Assembly: GCA_016874795.1 (NCBI GenBank)
Contig: VGTG01000038.1
Coordinates: forward strand, 1 to 41,942
Direction of reading: 5' to 3'
Source: Deltaproteobacteria bacterium
Lineage (GTDB): Bacteria > Desulfobacterota > Binatia > UBA12015
Length of the DNA: 41,942 nt
Within the stretch, counting starts at the first letter, position 1; each line of letters begins with the position of its first letter. A model generated the notes under the pieces. The model ran no database searches, had not been told where the DNA came from, and saw only the letters and a program-made list of their open reading frames with translations. The position numbers were made by a program, and so were the translations under genes. Positions 9,313-17,704 of the stretch are shown here, piece after piece.

Positions 9313-10010
9313 GCAGCGGCGACGAAGCAGGGCTCGTCGGGATCGCCGAGAAGAGCCTCGAGTACGTCCGCGAGGACACGGTCGTCGGGCTCGGTACGGG
9401 CCGCGCGGCGACCGCCTTCGTGCGCGCGCTGGGTGCTCGCGTCGCGCAGGGATTTCGCATTCGCGGCGTCCCGACCTCGGACTCGACGGGAAAGCTCGCG
9501 ATGGAGCTCGGCATCCCGCTCGTCGAGCTCGCGGACGCCGGCACGCTCGACGTCACGCTCGACGGCGCCGACGAGGTGTCTCCCGAGCTGGACCTGATCA
9601 AGGGCTACGGCGGCGCGCTCGTCCGCGAGAAGGTCGTCGCCGCGTCCTCACGCCGACGGGTGATGCTCGTCGGCGCGGAGAAGCTCGTCGACCGGCTCGG
9701 CAGCCGGGGCAAGCTTCCCGTCGAGATCGTTCCCTTCGCGAAGCCGCTCTGCGAGCGCGAGCTCGAGAAGATCGGCTGTCGTCCGAAAAGACGCGAGACG
9801 AACGGCGTGCCGTTCGTCACCGACAATCACAACTGGATCCTCGACTGCGAGATCGCGCCGATCGCGGATCCGCCCGCCTTCGAAACGAGGATCCTCGCGA
9901 TCCCCGGAGTCGTCGGGACGGGCTTGTTTCTCGGCATGGCCAACGTGGTTCTCGTGCAGGACGGCGATCGCGTGCGCGTTCTCGAGCGCGGCGGATCGAC
10001 GGACCGATGA
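9309..10010 (+). CDS. rpiA: Ribose-5-phosphate isomerase A
   Basis: RpiA interconverts ribose-5-phosphate and ribulose-5-phosphate. The 233-residue protein carries the family motifs in order: [12 protein letters not shown] (phosphate loop), [15 protein letters not shown] with the catalytic aspartates, [14 protein letters not shown] with the catalytic Glu/Lys, and a C-terminal [19 protein letters not shown] 9309 overlaps the tkt stop. gnd follows after 28 bases and supplies its substrate ribulose-5-phosphate. Confidence 0.96.
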   Translation: MSSGDEAGLVGIAEKSLEYVREDTVVGLGTGRAATAFVRALGARVAQGFRIRGVPTSDSTGKLAMELGIPLVELADAGTLDVTLDGADEVSPELDLIKGYGGALVREKVVAASSRRRVMLVGAEKLVDRLGSRGKLPVEIVPFAKPLCERELEKIGCRPKRRETNGVPFVTDNHNWILDCEIAPIADPPAFETRILAIPGVVGTGLFLGMANVVLVQDGDRVRVLERGGSTDR

Positions 10011-10038
10011 CACGGATTTGGATGAGGGAGGTGCGCTC

Positions 10039-11055
10039 GTGCAACTCGGCATGATCGGCTTGGGTCGGATGGGGTTCAACATCGTCTCGCGCTTGATGCG
10101 CGCCGGACACACCTGCGTCGTCTACGACACGAACGCCGAGACGGTCGACAAGCTCGCGAAGGCGGGTGCCGTACCGGCGAAGACGATCGCGGAGTTCGTC
10201 TCGAAGCTCGAGAAGCCGCGCGCCGCGTGGATCATGGTCCCCGCGGGCGTCACCGAGGCGGTCGTCCAGGAGGTCTCCGCCCTGATGGAGAAGGGCGACA
10301 TCCTGATCGACGGCGGCAACTCCTACTTTCGTGACGACCGGCGGCGCTCGCAGGAGCTCGCGCCGAAGGGAATCCGCTACCTCGACTGCGGCACGAGCGG
10401 CGGCGTGTGGGGCCTCGAGCGCGGCTACTGCCTGATGATCGGCGGCGACACCGACGCCGTGAAGCACCTCGATCCGATCTGGAAGACGATCGCGCCGGGA
10501 CGCGGCGACGTCGACCGCACGCCGGGACGCGAGAAGCTCGGCGGAACGGCGGAGGAGGGCTACCTCCACTGCGGACCCTCGGGCGCCGGCCACTTCGTGA
10601 AGATGGTCCACAACGGGATCGAGTACGGGGTCATGGCGGCTTTCGCCGAAGGCTTCGACATCTTGAAGAACGCGAACATCGACAACCAGAAGACGGTCGT
10701 CGACGCGGAGACCGCCCCACGGATGCACCACGACCTCGACTACGAGATCTCGATCGCGGACGTCGCGGAGGTCTGGCGGCGCGGCAGCGTCGTCGGCTCG
10801 TGGCTGCTCGACCTGGCGGCCGCGGCGCTCGCGGCCGATCCGAACCTCGACGCCTACAGCGGACACGTCGCCGACTCGGGCGAAGGCCGCTGGACGATCC
10901 AAGCCGCGATCGAGGAGGCCGTGCCGTGCGAGGTGCTGACCTCCGCGCTCTATGCGCGCTTCCGCTCACGCAAGGATCACACGTTCGCGGAGAAGGTCTG
11001 CTCCGCGATGCGCCAGCAGTTCGGCGGACACATCGAGCGCGGCGCCGGCGAATGA
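10039..11055 (+). CDS. gnd: 6-phosphogluconate dehydrogenase, short decarboxylating type
   Basis: The enzyme oxidatively decarboxylates 6-phosphogluconate to ribulose-5-phosphate. At 338 residues it is the short class (about 300-340) rather than the roughly 470-residue E. coli type. The Rossmann motif GLGRMG is at residues 6-11. The second strand ends in YDTN, where an acidic residue suggests NAD+ preference (inference). The substrate loop [10 protein letters not shown] and the catalytic segment [19 protein letters not shown] are present. GTG 10039 is chosen because GAGGGAGG lies seven bases upstream and the family starts MQLGMIGLG. Confidence 0.94.
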   Translation: MQLGMIGLGRMGFNIVSRLMRAGHTCVVYDTNAETVDKLAKAGAVPAKTIAEFVSKLEKPRAAWIMVPAGVTEAVVQEVSALMEKGDILIDGGNSYFRDDRRRSQELAPKGIRYLDCGTSGGVWGLERGYCLMIGGDTDAVKHLDPIWKTIAPGRGDVDRTPGREKLGGTAEEGYLHCGPSGAGHFVKMVHNGIEYGVMAAFAEGFDILKNANIDNQKTVVDAETAPRMHHDLDYEISIADVAEVWRRGSVVGSWLLDLAAAALAADPNLDAYSGHVADSGEGRWTIQAAIEEAVPCEVLTSALYARFRSRKDHTFAEKVCSAMRQQFGGHIERGAGE

Positions 11056-11084
11056 GCCCGGCCCGTACCTGAAGGACGCGAGCG

Positions 11085-12638
11085 ATGGCGGAAGCATCCG
11101 GCGAAAACTTTGGCGCTTCGGGGGGAGCCCTAGGCAACCTCGGCGTGAATCGGTGCGTCGAACCGTTCACGCTCGTCATCCTCGGGGCGTCGGGAGACCT
11201 GACCCGGCGGAAGCTCCTTCCCGCCGTCTACAACCTGGCGCTCGACGGGCTCCTACCGGAGAACTACGTCGTCATGGGCTTCGCACGGCGCGAGTACGAC
11301 GACGCGAAGTTTCGCTCGATCGCGCGCGAGGGCATCGAGAAGTACTCGCGCCGTCCGATCGACGAGCGCGTCTGGCCGCAGTTCGAGAAGTCGATCTTCT
11401 ACTCGCGCGGCTCGTTCGACGACCCGGCTGCGTACGAGGCGCTGCGCAAGCGCCTCGAAGAGGTGGAGAAGGAGCGCGGCGTCACCGGGAACCGGATCTT
11501 CTATCTCTCCGTGCCACCGAGCGCGATCCGGGAGTGCGTCACGCACCTGCGAAACGCCGGCTTCACGCGCAAGAACGCCGACGCTCGGCCCTTCTCGCGT
11601 GTCATCATCGAGAAGCCGATCGGGCACGACCTCGCGAGCGCGACGGAAATCAACGACTGCGTCGCCGAGGTGTTCGACGAGCGCGAGGTCTTCCGGATCG
11701 ACCACTACCTCGGCAAGGAGACGGTCCAGAGCATCCTCGTCCTGCGCTTCTCGAACTCGATCTTCGAGCCACTCTGGAACCAGAAGTACATCGACCACGT
11801 GCAGATCACGGTGTCGGAGGAGGAGGGCGTCGGAACACGGGCCGGCTACTACGAGGAAGCGGGGGCGCTGCGGGACATGGTGCAGAACCACATCCTCCAG
11901 CTACTCTGCTTGACGGCGATGGAGCCGCCGTGGTCGCTCGACGCCGAGGTCGTGCGCGACCACAAGATGGGCGTATTGAACTGCCTCCGGCCGTTGACGG
12001 GGCGCGACGTCGACCGCGACGTCGTACGCGCGCAGTATGGGCCGGGGCTCGAGAACGGCGAGCAGGTCCCCGGCTATCGGCGGGAGGAGCGCGTCCGTCC
12101 CGACTCGACGACGGAGACGTACGTCGCGATCCGCGCTTACGTCGACAACTGGCGGTGGTCCGGCGTTCCGTTCTACCTGCGGACCGGGAGGCGCCTTCCC
12201 AAGCGCGCGAGCGAGATCGCGATCCACTTCAAGGGCGTTCCGCCGGTGCTCTTCAACGCGGACTGCGCCGTCGAGGGGAACGTGCTGACGCTCCGGATCC
12301 AGCCGGACGAAGGGCTCTCGCTCCGCATCGCGACCAAGCGCCCCGGGCCGCAAGAGCGGATCGAGCCCGTCGTGATGGATTTCAAGTACGGGAGCGCCTT
12401 CGCGGACCAGTCGCCAGAGGCCTACGAGCGTCTCCTCCTCGACGTCGCCGAGGGCGATGCGACCCTCTTCATGCGGCGCGACGCGGTCGAAGCGTCCTGG
12501 AAGTGGGTGACCGGCATCCTCGACGGTTGGCACACGTCGGGCGCGCGCTGGCTTCCCGAGTATTCCGCGGGCACCTGGGGGCCGATCGAGGCCGACCGTC
12601 TGATCGCGGGCGAGGGAAGGCGATGGCGCGAGGTCTGA
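11085..12638 (+). CDS. zwf: Glucose-6-phosphate 1-dehydrogenase
   Basis: This is the entry enzyme of the oxidative branch, converting glucose-6-phosphate to 6-phosphogluconolactone with NAD(P)+. The 517-residue protein has the coenzyme motif GASGDLTRRK (about residues 35-44), VIIEKPIGHDL, the active-site signature RIDHYLGKE (about 204-212) with catalytic His, and FLF-type C-terminal lobes including VPFYLRTGRRLPKR. ATG 11085 follows AAGGA by about eight bases. No lactonase gene (pgl) lies beside it; glk follows, providing its substrate. Confidence 0.96.
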   Translation: MAEASGENFGASGGALGNLGVNRCVEPFTLVILGASGDLTRRKLLPAVYNLALDGLLPENYVVMGFARREYDDAKFRSIAREGIEKYSRRPIDERVWPQFEKSIFYSRGSFDDPAAYEALRKRLEEVEKERGVTGNRIFYLSVPPSAIRECVTHLRNAGFTRKNADARPFSRVIIEKPIGHDLASATEINDCVAEVFDEREVFRIDHYLGKETVQSILVLRFSNSIFEPLWNQKYIDHVQITVSEEEGVGTRAGYYEEAGALRDMVQNHILQLLCLTAMEPPWSLDAEVVRDHKMGVLNCLRPLTGRDVDRDVVRAQYGPGLENGEQVPGYRREERVRPDSTTETYVAIRAYVDNWRWSGVPFYLRTGRRLPKRASEIAIHFKGVPPVLFNADCAVEGNVLTLRIQPDEGLSLRIATKRPGPQERIEPVVMDFKYGSAFADQSPEAYERLLLDVAEGDATLFMRRDAVEASWKWVTGILDGWHTSGARWLPEYSAGTWGPIEADRLIAGEGRRWREV

Positions 12639-12682
12639 GCGCGGCCGCGGAAGCGGCGGCGCTGCGCGGGGGCGAACGCTGA
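12623..12682 (+). other. 19-codon leader frame overlapping zwf end and glk start
   Basis: An ATG at 12623 is preceded by GAGGGAAGG and opens a 19-codon frame ending in TGA at 12680-12682. That stop overlaps the CTG at which the glucokinase frame becomes recognisable. It starts inside the last codons of zwf. It may be a coupling leader for glk, the 5' part of glk separated by a one-base frame slip at GGGGG (12668-12672), or chance. Confidence 0.3.
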
Positions 12683-13686
12683 TCCTCGCGGGCGACATCG
12701 GCGGCACCAAGACCGACCTCGCCCTCTTCGAGAAGGCGAACGGTGGCCTGCGGCTCGTGCACGAAGAGAGCGTGCCGAGCCGCCAGCACGGCACCTTCGG
12801 GGAGATCCTCGAAGCCTTCCTCGCGGATGCACGAGCGGCGGGAGTGCGCGGCTCGGCGGCGATCGAAGCCGGCTGCTTCGCGGTCGCGGGCCCGGTCGTC
12901 GAGGGATGCGTCCACACCACGAACTTGCCGTGGACGCTCGACGAGATCGAGCTCGCAAAGCGCATTCATGCGCCGCGCGTCGAGCTGCTCAACGACCTCG
13001 AGGGGACCGCGTTCGGCATGCTGCATCTGCCGGCGGCCGACCTCGTCACGCTGAACGCACCCGCGGAGGCCGGCCGCAAGGGAAACGTCGCGGTGATCGC
13101 TGCGGGGACGGGGCTCGGCGAGGCGTATCTCTACTGGGACGGTAGCCGTCATCACCCGATTGCGAGCGAGGGCGGGCATTCCGACTTCGCACCGCGGACG
13201 GACCAGGAGGTCGATCTCCTGCGTCACCTGCGGCAGAAGCTCGGCGGACGCGTCAGCTACGAGCGCGTGCTCTCGGGGCCGGGTGTCTACGAGATCTACT
13301 CGTTCCTCCGCGAGCGCGGCCGCGGGGAGGAGCCGGACTGGCTTTCGGAGGAGCTCGCCGACGGCGACCCGAGCGCCGTCATCTCGATCGCGGCGTCGTC
13401 GCGGGGCGAGCCGACCTGCGTCGCGACGATGGACCTCTTCTGCGAGCTCTACGGCGCCGAAGCGGGCAACATGGCTCTGCGCGCGCTCACCTTCGGAGGC
13501 GTGTACCTCGGCGGTGGCATCGCCCCGAAGAACCTCGCGTTCCTGCAGAACGGCAGCTTCCTGCGCGGCTTCCTCGACAAGGGGCGCTTCGCGGAGATGC
13601 TGCACGGAATCGAGGTGCGCGTGTCCATGAACCCGCGCACCGCGCTCCTCGGCGCCGCGCACTACGCGAGCGATCTCACTGGATGA
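12679..13686 (+). CDS. glk: Glucokinase (ROK-unrelated Glk family), non-ATG start
   Basis: Glucokinase phosphorylates glucose with ATP, feeding zwf. The essential phosphate-binding motif LAGDIGGTKTDLALF lies at the very N terminus. It begins right after a CTG codon (12679), with no ATG, GTG or TTG in frame upstream before the zwf end. Starting at the later GTG 12757 would delete this motif. Further family features are CFAVAGPV, the LLNDLEGTAFG region with catalytic Asp, VIAAGTGLGEAYL and ASEGGHSDFAP. At 335 residues the length is normal. The gene overlaps the convergent SDR gene by 11 bases. Confidence 0.9.
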   Translation: MILAGDIGGTKTDLALFEKANGGLRLVHEESVPSRQHGTFGEILEAFLADARAAGVRGSAAIEAGCFAVAGPVVEGCVHTTNLPWTLDEIELAKRIHAPRVELLNDLEGTAFGMLHLPAADLVTLNAPAEAGRKGNVAVIAAGTGLGEAYLYWDGSRHHPIASEGGHSDFAPRTDQEVDLLRHLRQKLGGRVSYERVLSGPGVYEIYSFLRERGRGEEPDWLSEELADGDPSAVISIAASSRGEPTCVATMDLFCELYGAEAGNMALRALTFGGVYLGGGIAPKNLAFLQNGSFLRGFLDKGRFAEMLHGIEVRVSMNPRTALLGAAHYASDLTG

Positions 13687-14440
13687 CGATTCCGCCGTCG
13701 ACGTGGAGGACGGTGCCCGTGATCCAGCGGGACTCGTCCGAAGCGAGGAAGACGGCGGCGTTCGCGATGTCCTCGAGGTCGCCGACACGGCCGAGCGGGA
13801 TCATCGTCGCAGCGGCCTTGCGGCCCTCGGACGTGCCCAGGAAGAGCGCGTTCAGGTCGGTCGGGATGGGACCCGGCGCGATGCAGTTCGCGCGCACGCC
13901 TTCGCGTCCGTACTCCGAAGCAAGGTAGTGCGTGAACGTGACGAGCCCGCCCTTGCTCGTCCCGTAGTCGGCGATGCCGACAGGCGCCGCCTGGAAGGCG
14001 CCGTGCGACGAGACGTTGATCACCGAGCCGCCGCCGCGTGCGAGCAGGTGGGGAAGGGCGAACTTCGTGCAGAAGAACGGACCGTTCAGGTTGATCGCGA
14101 GTGTTCGCTCCCAGTCCTCGGTCGAGAGCTCGCCGATCCGCCGGCCGTACGCGATCACGGCGGCGTTGTTGTAGAGGACGTCGAGCCCGCCGAAGCAGGC
14201 GACGACCTCACCGATCGTCGCCTCGACGTCGCCGGCGCGCCCAACATCGCAGTGCCAGTAGCGCGCCGTCCCGCCGTCCTCCTCGATCGCGGAGGCGAGC
14301 TCGCGGCCCGTGTCGTCGAGCACGTCGAGGAGTGCGAGGCGCGCGCCCTCGGCGGCGAAGCGGCGCGACACCGCGGCGCCCTGTCCCTTCGCCGCTCCGG
14401 TCACCAGCGCGATCTTTCCGGCGAGTCTTCCCTCAGCCAT
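13676..14440 (-). CDS. Short-chain dehydrogenase/reductase
   Basis: A classical SDR of 254 residues. The cofactor motif TGAAKGQG is near residues 14-21, NNAAV follows the fourth strand, the catalytic Ser is in VSSHGAF, and the YGTSK pair gives Tyr/Lys. The C-terminal IAPGPIPTDL and GTVLHVDGG are typical. An aspartate after the second strand (LLDVLDD) suggests NAD(H). The substrate is unknown. Its start overlaps the end of the upstream VOC gene by eight bases, so the two form an operon. Confidence 0.92.
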   Translation of the reverse strand: MAEGRLAGKIALVTGAAKGQGAAVSRRFAAEGARLALLDVLDDTGRELASAIEEDGGTARYWHCDVGRAGDVEATIGEVVACFGGLDVLYNNAAVIAYGRRIGELSTEDWERTLAINLNGPFFCTKFALPHLLARGGGSVINVSSHGAFQAAPVGIADYGTSKGGLVTFTHYLASEYGREGVRANCIAPGPIPTDLNALFLGTSEGRKAAATMIPLGRVGDLEDIANAAVFLASDESRWITGTVLHVDGGIVIQ

Positions 14441-14915
14441 GACGGCCCGCCGTCGGCATCTCGTAGGGGAGGAGATCGAGCGTCGGCATCTGCACGATCT
14501 CGATCGGGAAGCCGTCCGGATCGCGGACGACGCAGCACTCGATCCCGCCCATCAGGCTCGCACGCGTGTCGCGGTCGACGGGGACGCCCTTCGACGCGAG
14601 CTCGGTGAGCGTCGCGTCGAGGTCGGTCACGTAGAAGCTCAGGTGCGAGTGTCCGACCTCGTTCGACGCGCGCCGCCGCGGCCTCTCGGTCGGCGGCGGG
14701 TTCGAGAAACCGATCAGCTCGATGCGCATCCCGTCGCACTTCATGAAGATGCCCTTGAAGCGCGCGCCCGGGACGCCCATCACGCGAGCCGTCGCCTCGT
14801 CGTCGAAGTCGAACTCGCCGACGGTCTCGAAGCCGAGGACGTCGGTGTAGAACGCTCGCGAGCGTTCGATGTCCGACACACAGTGAGAGTAGTGCAGGAG
14901 GCGGGCGTTTCGCAT
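14433..14915 (-). CDS. VOC/glyoxalase-family metal enzyme
   Basis: This 160-residue protein has two vicinal-oxygen-chelate half-folds. The first is HYSHCVSDIERSRAFYTDVLGF with its ligand His, ending in RIELIGF with Glu. The second has VGHSHLSFYVTDLDATLTEL, ending DPDGFPIEIVQM. The His/Glu/His/Glu pattern fits a divalent metal site as in glyoxalase I or extradiol dioxygenases; the substrate cannot be assigned. ATG 14915 is the first gene of the two-gene operon with the SDR. Confidence 0.9.
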   Translation of the reverse strand: MRNARLLHYSHCVSDIERSRAFYTDVLGFETVGEFDFDDEATARVMGVPGARFKGIFMKCDGMRIELIGFSNPPPTERPRRRASNEVGHSHLSFYVTDLDATLTELASKGVPVDRDTRASLMGGIECCVVRDPDGFPIEIVQMPTLDLLPYEMPTAGRHG

Positions 14916-15015
14916 CGAGCGGCTCCTTCCCGGCGGACGGGACGAGTATCGAGCAAGGCTCGGGCGGGCGTCAAACGGGGACGGTCGGTGCCCTTCCCCG
15001 CGGGGACGGCTAGCG

Positions 15016-16035
15016 CTAGCTCCAGGGCAGGGCCGCGCGCGTCGACCAGTACCTCGCGGGGCTCTCGGCGAGCGCGTCGAGGCCGGCGAGCGACGCGAGC
15101 GTTTCGGGGCCGGCGAGGTCCTGGCGCTCGGCCGCCCCGAGATGCGACTCGAGCTGCGCGGCGGTCGCCGCTCCCGAGCTCGCGACGTCGACCCACGGGC
15201 GTGCCAGGACGAACGCGAGCGCGAGCTGATCGACCGACAGACCGAGGCCTGCTGCGCGACGAGAGAGCTCGTCGCGCAGCGACTCGTCCTCCGGGCGCGG
15301 GTTCGTCGCCGTGAGGCGACCGTTCGCGTGCACCTCCTTGACGATCACGCCGAGGCCGGCCGCGTGCGCCTCGGCGAGCGGTGCCGCGAGCGACGGCTCG
15401 AGGACGTTGTAGGTCGCCTGCACCACGTCGAAGACGTGCTCGCCACGGACCTCAGCTCGGATCGCGCCGGCGAGGACGGGAGCCGCCTCGGTGCCGGTCG
15501 TGGTGAGGCCGATCGCGCGGACGTGTCCTTCGCGCCGAGCCTCGACGAGCGCTTGCAGGAGCGGCTCATCGTTCAGGCAGCCCGCTTCCACCGTCGCGCT
15601 GTGGATCTGATAGAGGCCGAGGTGATCGCCGAGAAGCGACCGGCTCTCCACGAGCTGCTCGCGAAAGCGCTCGAGCGTGAGCTCCTTCTGCTCGTGCCGT
15701 CGCGCTTCGACGCGCCAGCTCGCGGTGTAGCGATAGCCCCACTTCGAGCCGATGGTGCACGAGCCCGCCGGCCGACCGCGCTCGTCGAGCCAGCGTGCGA
15801 GGAACTCCTCGGCGCGCCCGTAGCTTCGCGCGACGTCGAAGTAGCGGACGCCCGCGGCCCACGCGCGGTCGAGAAGCTCCGCGGAGCGCGTCCAGAGCGC
15901 CTCAGGCGTGCGCTCCCCGGGAAGGTCGCGCTCGCGGCCGAGGTTGATGTACCCGGGACGTCCCACGGCGGCGAGCCCGAGACCGAGCCGCGACACGCGG
16001 AGACCCGTGCGGCCGAGCGAGCGCTCCGTCATCAC
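15016..16035 (-). CDS. Aldo/keto reductase family protein
   Basis: This 339-residue TIM-barrel oxidoreductase has LGRTGLRVSRLGLGLAAVG at the N terminus, GVRYFDVARSYG with catalytic Asp and Tyr, IGSKWGY with Lys, and YQIHS with His, so the full tetrad is present. The C-terminal cofactor-binding region is AGLGLSVDQLALAFVLARPW and SSGAATAAQLE. The start may be GTG 16035 or ATG 16032 (adjacent codons). The substrate is unknown. It is transcribed toward the VOC gene, with about 100 bases between. Confidence 0.92.
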   Translation of the reverse strand: MMTERSLGRTGLRVSRLGLGLAAVGRPGYINLGRERDLPGERTPEALWTRSAELLDRAWAAGVRYFDVARSYGRAEEFLARWLDERGRPAGSCTIGSKWGYRYTASWRVEARRHEQKELTLERFREQLVESRSLLGDHLGLYQIHSATVEAGCLNDEPLLQALVEARREGHVRAIGLTTTGTEAAPVLAGAIRAEVRGEHVFDVVQATYNVLEPSLAAPLAEAHAAGLGVIVKEVHANGRLTATNPRPEDESLRDELSRRAAGLGLSVDQLALAFVLARPWVDVASSGAATAAQLESHLGAAERQDLAGPETLASLAGLDALAESPARYWSTRAALPWS

Positions 16036-16082
16036 GGGCGACGCTAGAGCAAGCGGCGGGATTCCGGCAATGGTGGAGTGCG

Positions 16083-16529
16083 ATGTCTCCGCGCGAAGAG
16101 CGAGCGGTGAAGCCGAGCGACCCCGAAGCGGGCGTGTACCGCGGCCGCGCCGTCGCGCGGCGGTTCACCGCGTCCGACGGGACGACGGTGCTCGTCGGAA
16201 AGAACGCCGCCGACAACGACGTGCTGACGTTCCAGCTCGCCTCGCCGCGCGATTTCTGGCTCCACGTCGCCGCCGAGTCGGGCTCGCACGTCGTGATCCG
16301 GAACCCGGACGGACGCGATCGCCCGTCGCGCGAGGCTCTGCAGCTCGCCGCGTCCCTCGCCGCCGGTCATTCGCGTGCGAGAGAAGGCGGGCGAGTCGCA
16401 GTACATCTCGCGCGGCGAAGCGACGTGAGCAAGCCGCGCGGCTTCGCGCCGGGAAAGGTGCTGTTGTCGCGCTACCGGACGGTGCACGCCGCGCCCCGCC
16501 GCGAGCCGGAAGGCGACACCTCGACCTGA
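16083..16529 (+). CDS. Stand-alone NFACT-R (DUF814) RNA-binding domain protein
   Basis: The 148-residue protein consists almost entirely of an NFACT-R domain: VLVGKNAADNDVLTFQLASP, FWLHVAAESGSHVVIRN, then HSRAREGGRVAVHLARRSDV and SKPRGFAPGKVLLSRYRTV. In RqcH/NEMF proteins this domain binds tRNA or ribosomes during quality control of stalled translation; here the NFACT-N and coiled-coil parts are missing. Stand-alone copies occur in many bacteria and their role is not well defined. It is divergent from the aldo/keto reductase and convergent with the TerB-like gene. Confidence 0.88.
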   Translation: MSPREERAVKPSDPEAGVYRGRAVARRFTASDGTTVLVGKNAADNDVLTFQLASPRDFWLHVAAESGSHVVIRNPDGRDRPSREALQLAASLAAGHSRAREGGRVAVHLARRSDVSKPRGFAPGKVLLSRYRTVHAAPRREPEGDTST

Positions 16530-16578
16530 GGAGCGCGGCTCGCCGGACCGGACGAAGCCGAGCGACGCGGGAACCCGG

Positions 16579-17145
16579 TTACGCGAAGGCGCGCTCGAGC
16601 CGGGCGAGTGCCTCGCGCTCGGATTTCGAGACGGAGCCCACGCCGAGGATTCCACCCGCCGCCTCGGCGATCGCGCGGGCGTGCCCGAGCACGTCCTTCG
16701 CGAAGACCGCGCGTGCCGAAGGATCGAGCGCACCGGCGCGTGCGCGCACGTAGGCGACCCACGCATCCTCGAGCTCGCGCGACGGCGCGTCCGTGACCCA
16801 AGCGGAGAGGAGGGCGTGCGCGGACGAGCCCCGCCCGATGCCCTGCTTCTCGGCGGCGGCCGCGATGGCCGCGCGCTCCTTCTCCTCGAGGCGCCCGTCC
16901 GCCCAGGCAATCGCGACGAGCGGGAACAGGGTCAGGGCGGCGACCGTCTCGGCGTGCAGGCCGTGCGCGCGGAGGCGGTCGAGCGTTTGCTCGTCGCTGA
17001 TTCCGGACGCTGCCGCGAGAGCGGAGCGCTCGCTGCCGGCGCGGCTCTCCTCGCGGAGCTTGTCGAGAAGAGCGCGATTCTGCTTTTGGAAGAACTGCTC
17101 CTCGAGAGCTTCGCGCCGCTCGTCCAGAAACGTGTCGTCGGCCAT
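16579..17145 (-). CDS. TerB-like (tellurite-resistance family) protein
   Basis: This 188-residue helical, Ala/Glu-rich cytosolic protein has a TerB-like core: VAALTLFPLVAIAWADGRLEEKERAAI (about residues 70-96) with acidic residues after a tryptophan, as in TerB metal-binding folds. The N terminus (FLDERREALEEQFFQKQNRALLDKLRE) is likely a coiled coil. ATG 17145 is chosen because GGGAGGA lies eight to twelve bases upstream; longer in-frame starts give Arg-rich, unlikely extensions. No other ter genes are nearby, so actual tellurite resistance is doubtful. Confidence 0.8.
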   Translation of the reverse strand: MADDTFLDERREALEEQFFQKQNRALLDKLREESRAGSERSALAAASGISDEQTLDRLRAHGLHAETVAALTLFPLVAIAWADGRLEEKERAAIAAAAEKQGIGRGSSAHALLSAWVTDAPSRELEDAWVAYVRARAGALDPSARAVFAKDVLGHARAIAEAAGGILGVGSVSKSEREALARLERAFA

Positions 17146-17489
17146 GCCTGCTTCCTCCCGTTCCCCTTCCGACCCATAGCGTTGCGGTCGGCCTCGCGAC
17201 AAGGCGCCCCCGAACTCCGGACCGGGCTCGCCCCGGCATCCGCCATGCGTGGCGTCCCCTGCGCTCGAAACTTGTCCCTTGCGCCAGCCGTCGACACCGG
17301 GGGAGACTGGCGCCGCGCGGGCGGTTGCGCGGTGTCGACCCGTCGACGATCGACGAACGACCGACGCTGCATGCAGCCTCGCGCGCGGCACACGATGAGG
17401 ATTCGGTCCCAGCAGTCCATCTCGATCTCGATCGGGAGGACAGGCGGCGCGCATGTACGTCTCTCCTCCACAAGAAGGAAATACCGCCG
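17146..17489. other. 344-bp intergenic region with nested inverted repeats
   Basis: No credible gene is seen. It holds a perfect 10-bp inverted repeat, GTCGACACCG (17290-17299) with CGGTGTCGAC (17330-17339). Overlapping it is GCGCCAG (17281-17287) with CTGGCGC (17307-17313), so alternative hairpins are possible. GTCGAC recurs just downstream (about 17342). It separates the TerB-like gene (-) from the small membrane protein (+) and may carry operators or a structured leader. Confidence 0.4.
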
Positions 17490-17588
17490 ATGAATCACTC
17501 TCGAACCAAGAAGCAGCTCCGCGTGAGCGACATCGTGATCTTCATAGCCGTGGTTGGTACGATCCTGGGAGGGCTGCTCACGCTCTGA
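17490..17588 (+). CDS. 32-residue small membrane protein
   Basis: The product MNHSRTKKQLRVSDIVIFIA... continues as one hydrophobic helix (about residues 13-31) after a basic N terminus, so it should be a single-span inner-membrane miniprotein with the N terminus inside. AAGAAGGA lies about 10 bases before the ATG. No family is recognised. The next gene begins 116 bases downstream. Small size leaves real doubt, but the ribosome site and charge pattern support it. Confidence 0.5.
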   Translation: MNHSRTKKQLRVSDIVIFIAVVGTILGGLLTL

Positions 17589-17704
17589 GCGGCGTGCGTG
17601 CGGCCGGCGGGGGGGGCCTGCGACCGCCTCACTCTGCACGCAGCGTTCACCGGCCGGGGATCCGGTGAGAAAAACCACGGTCGGCCCGTGGGGAGGTTGA
17701 CGGA

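Noticed and set aside
14433-17145. Possible toxin or detoxification island (VOC, SDR, AKR, TerB)
   Set aside because: The genes face different directions, share no regulatory element, and are each common housekeeping-type families.
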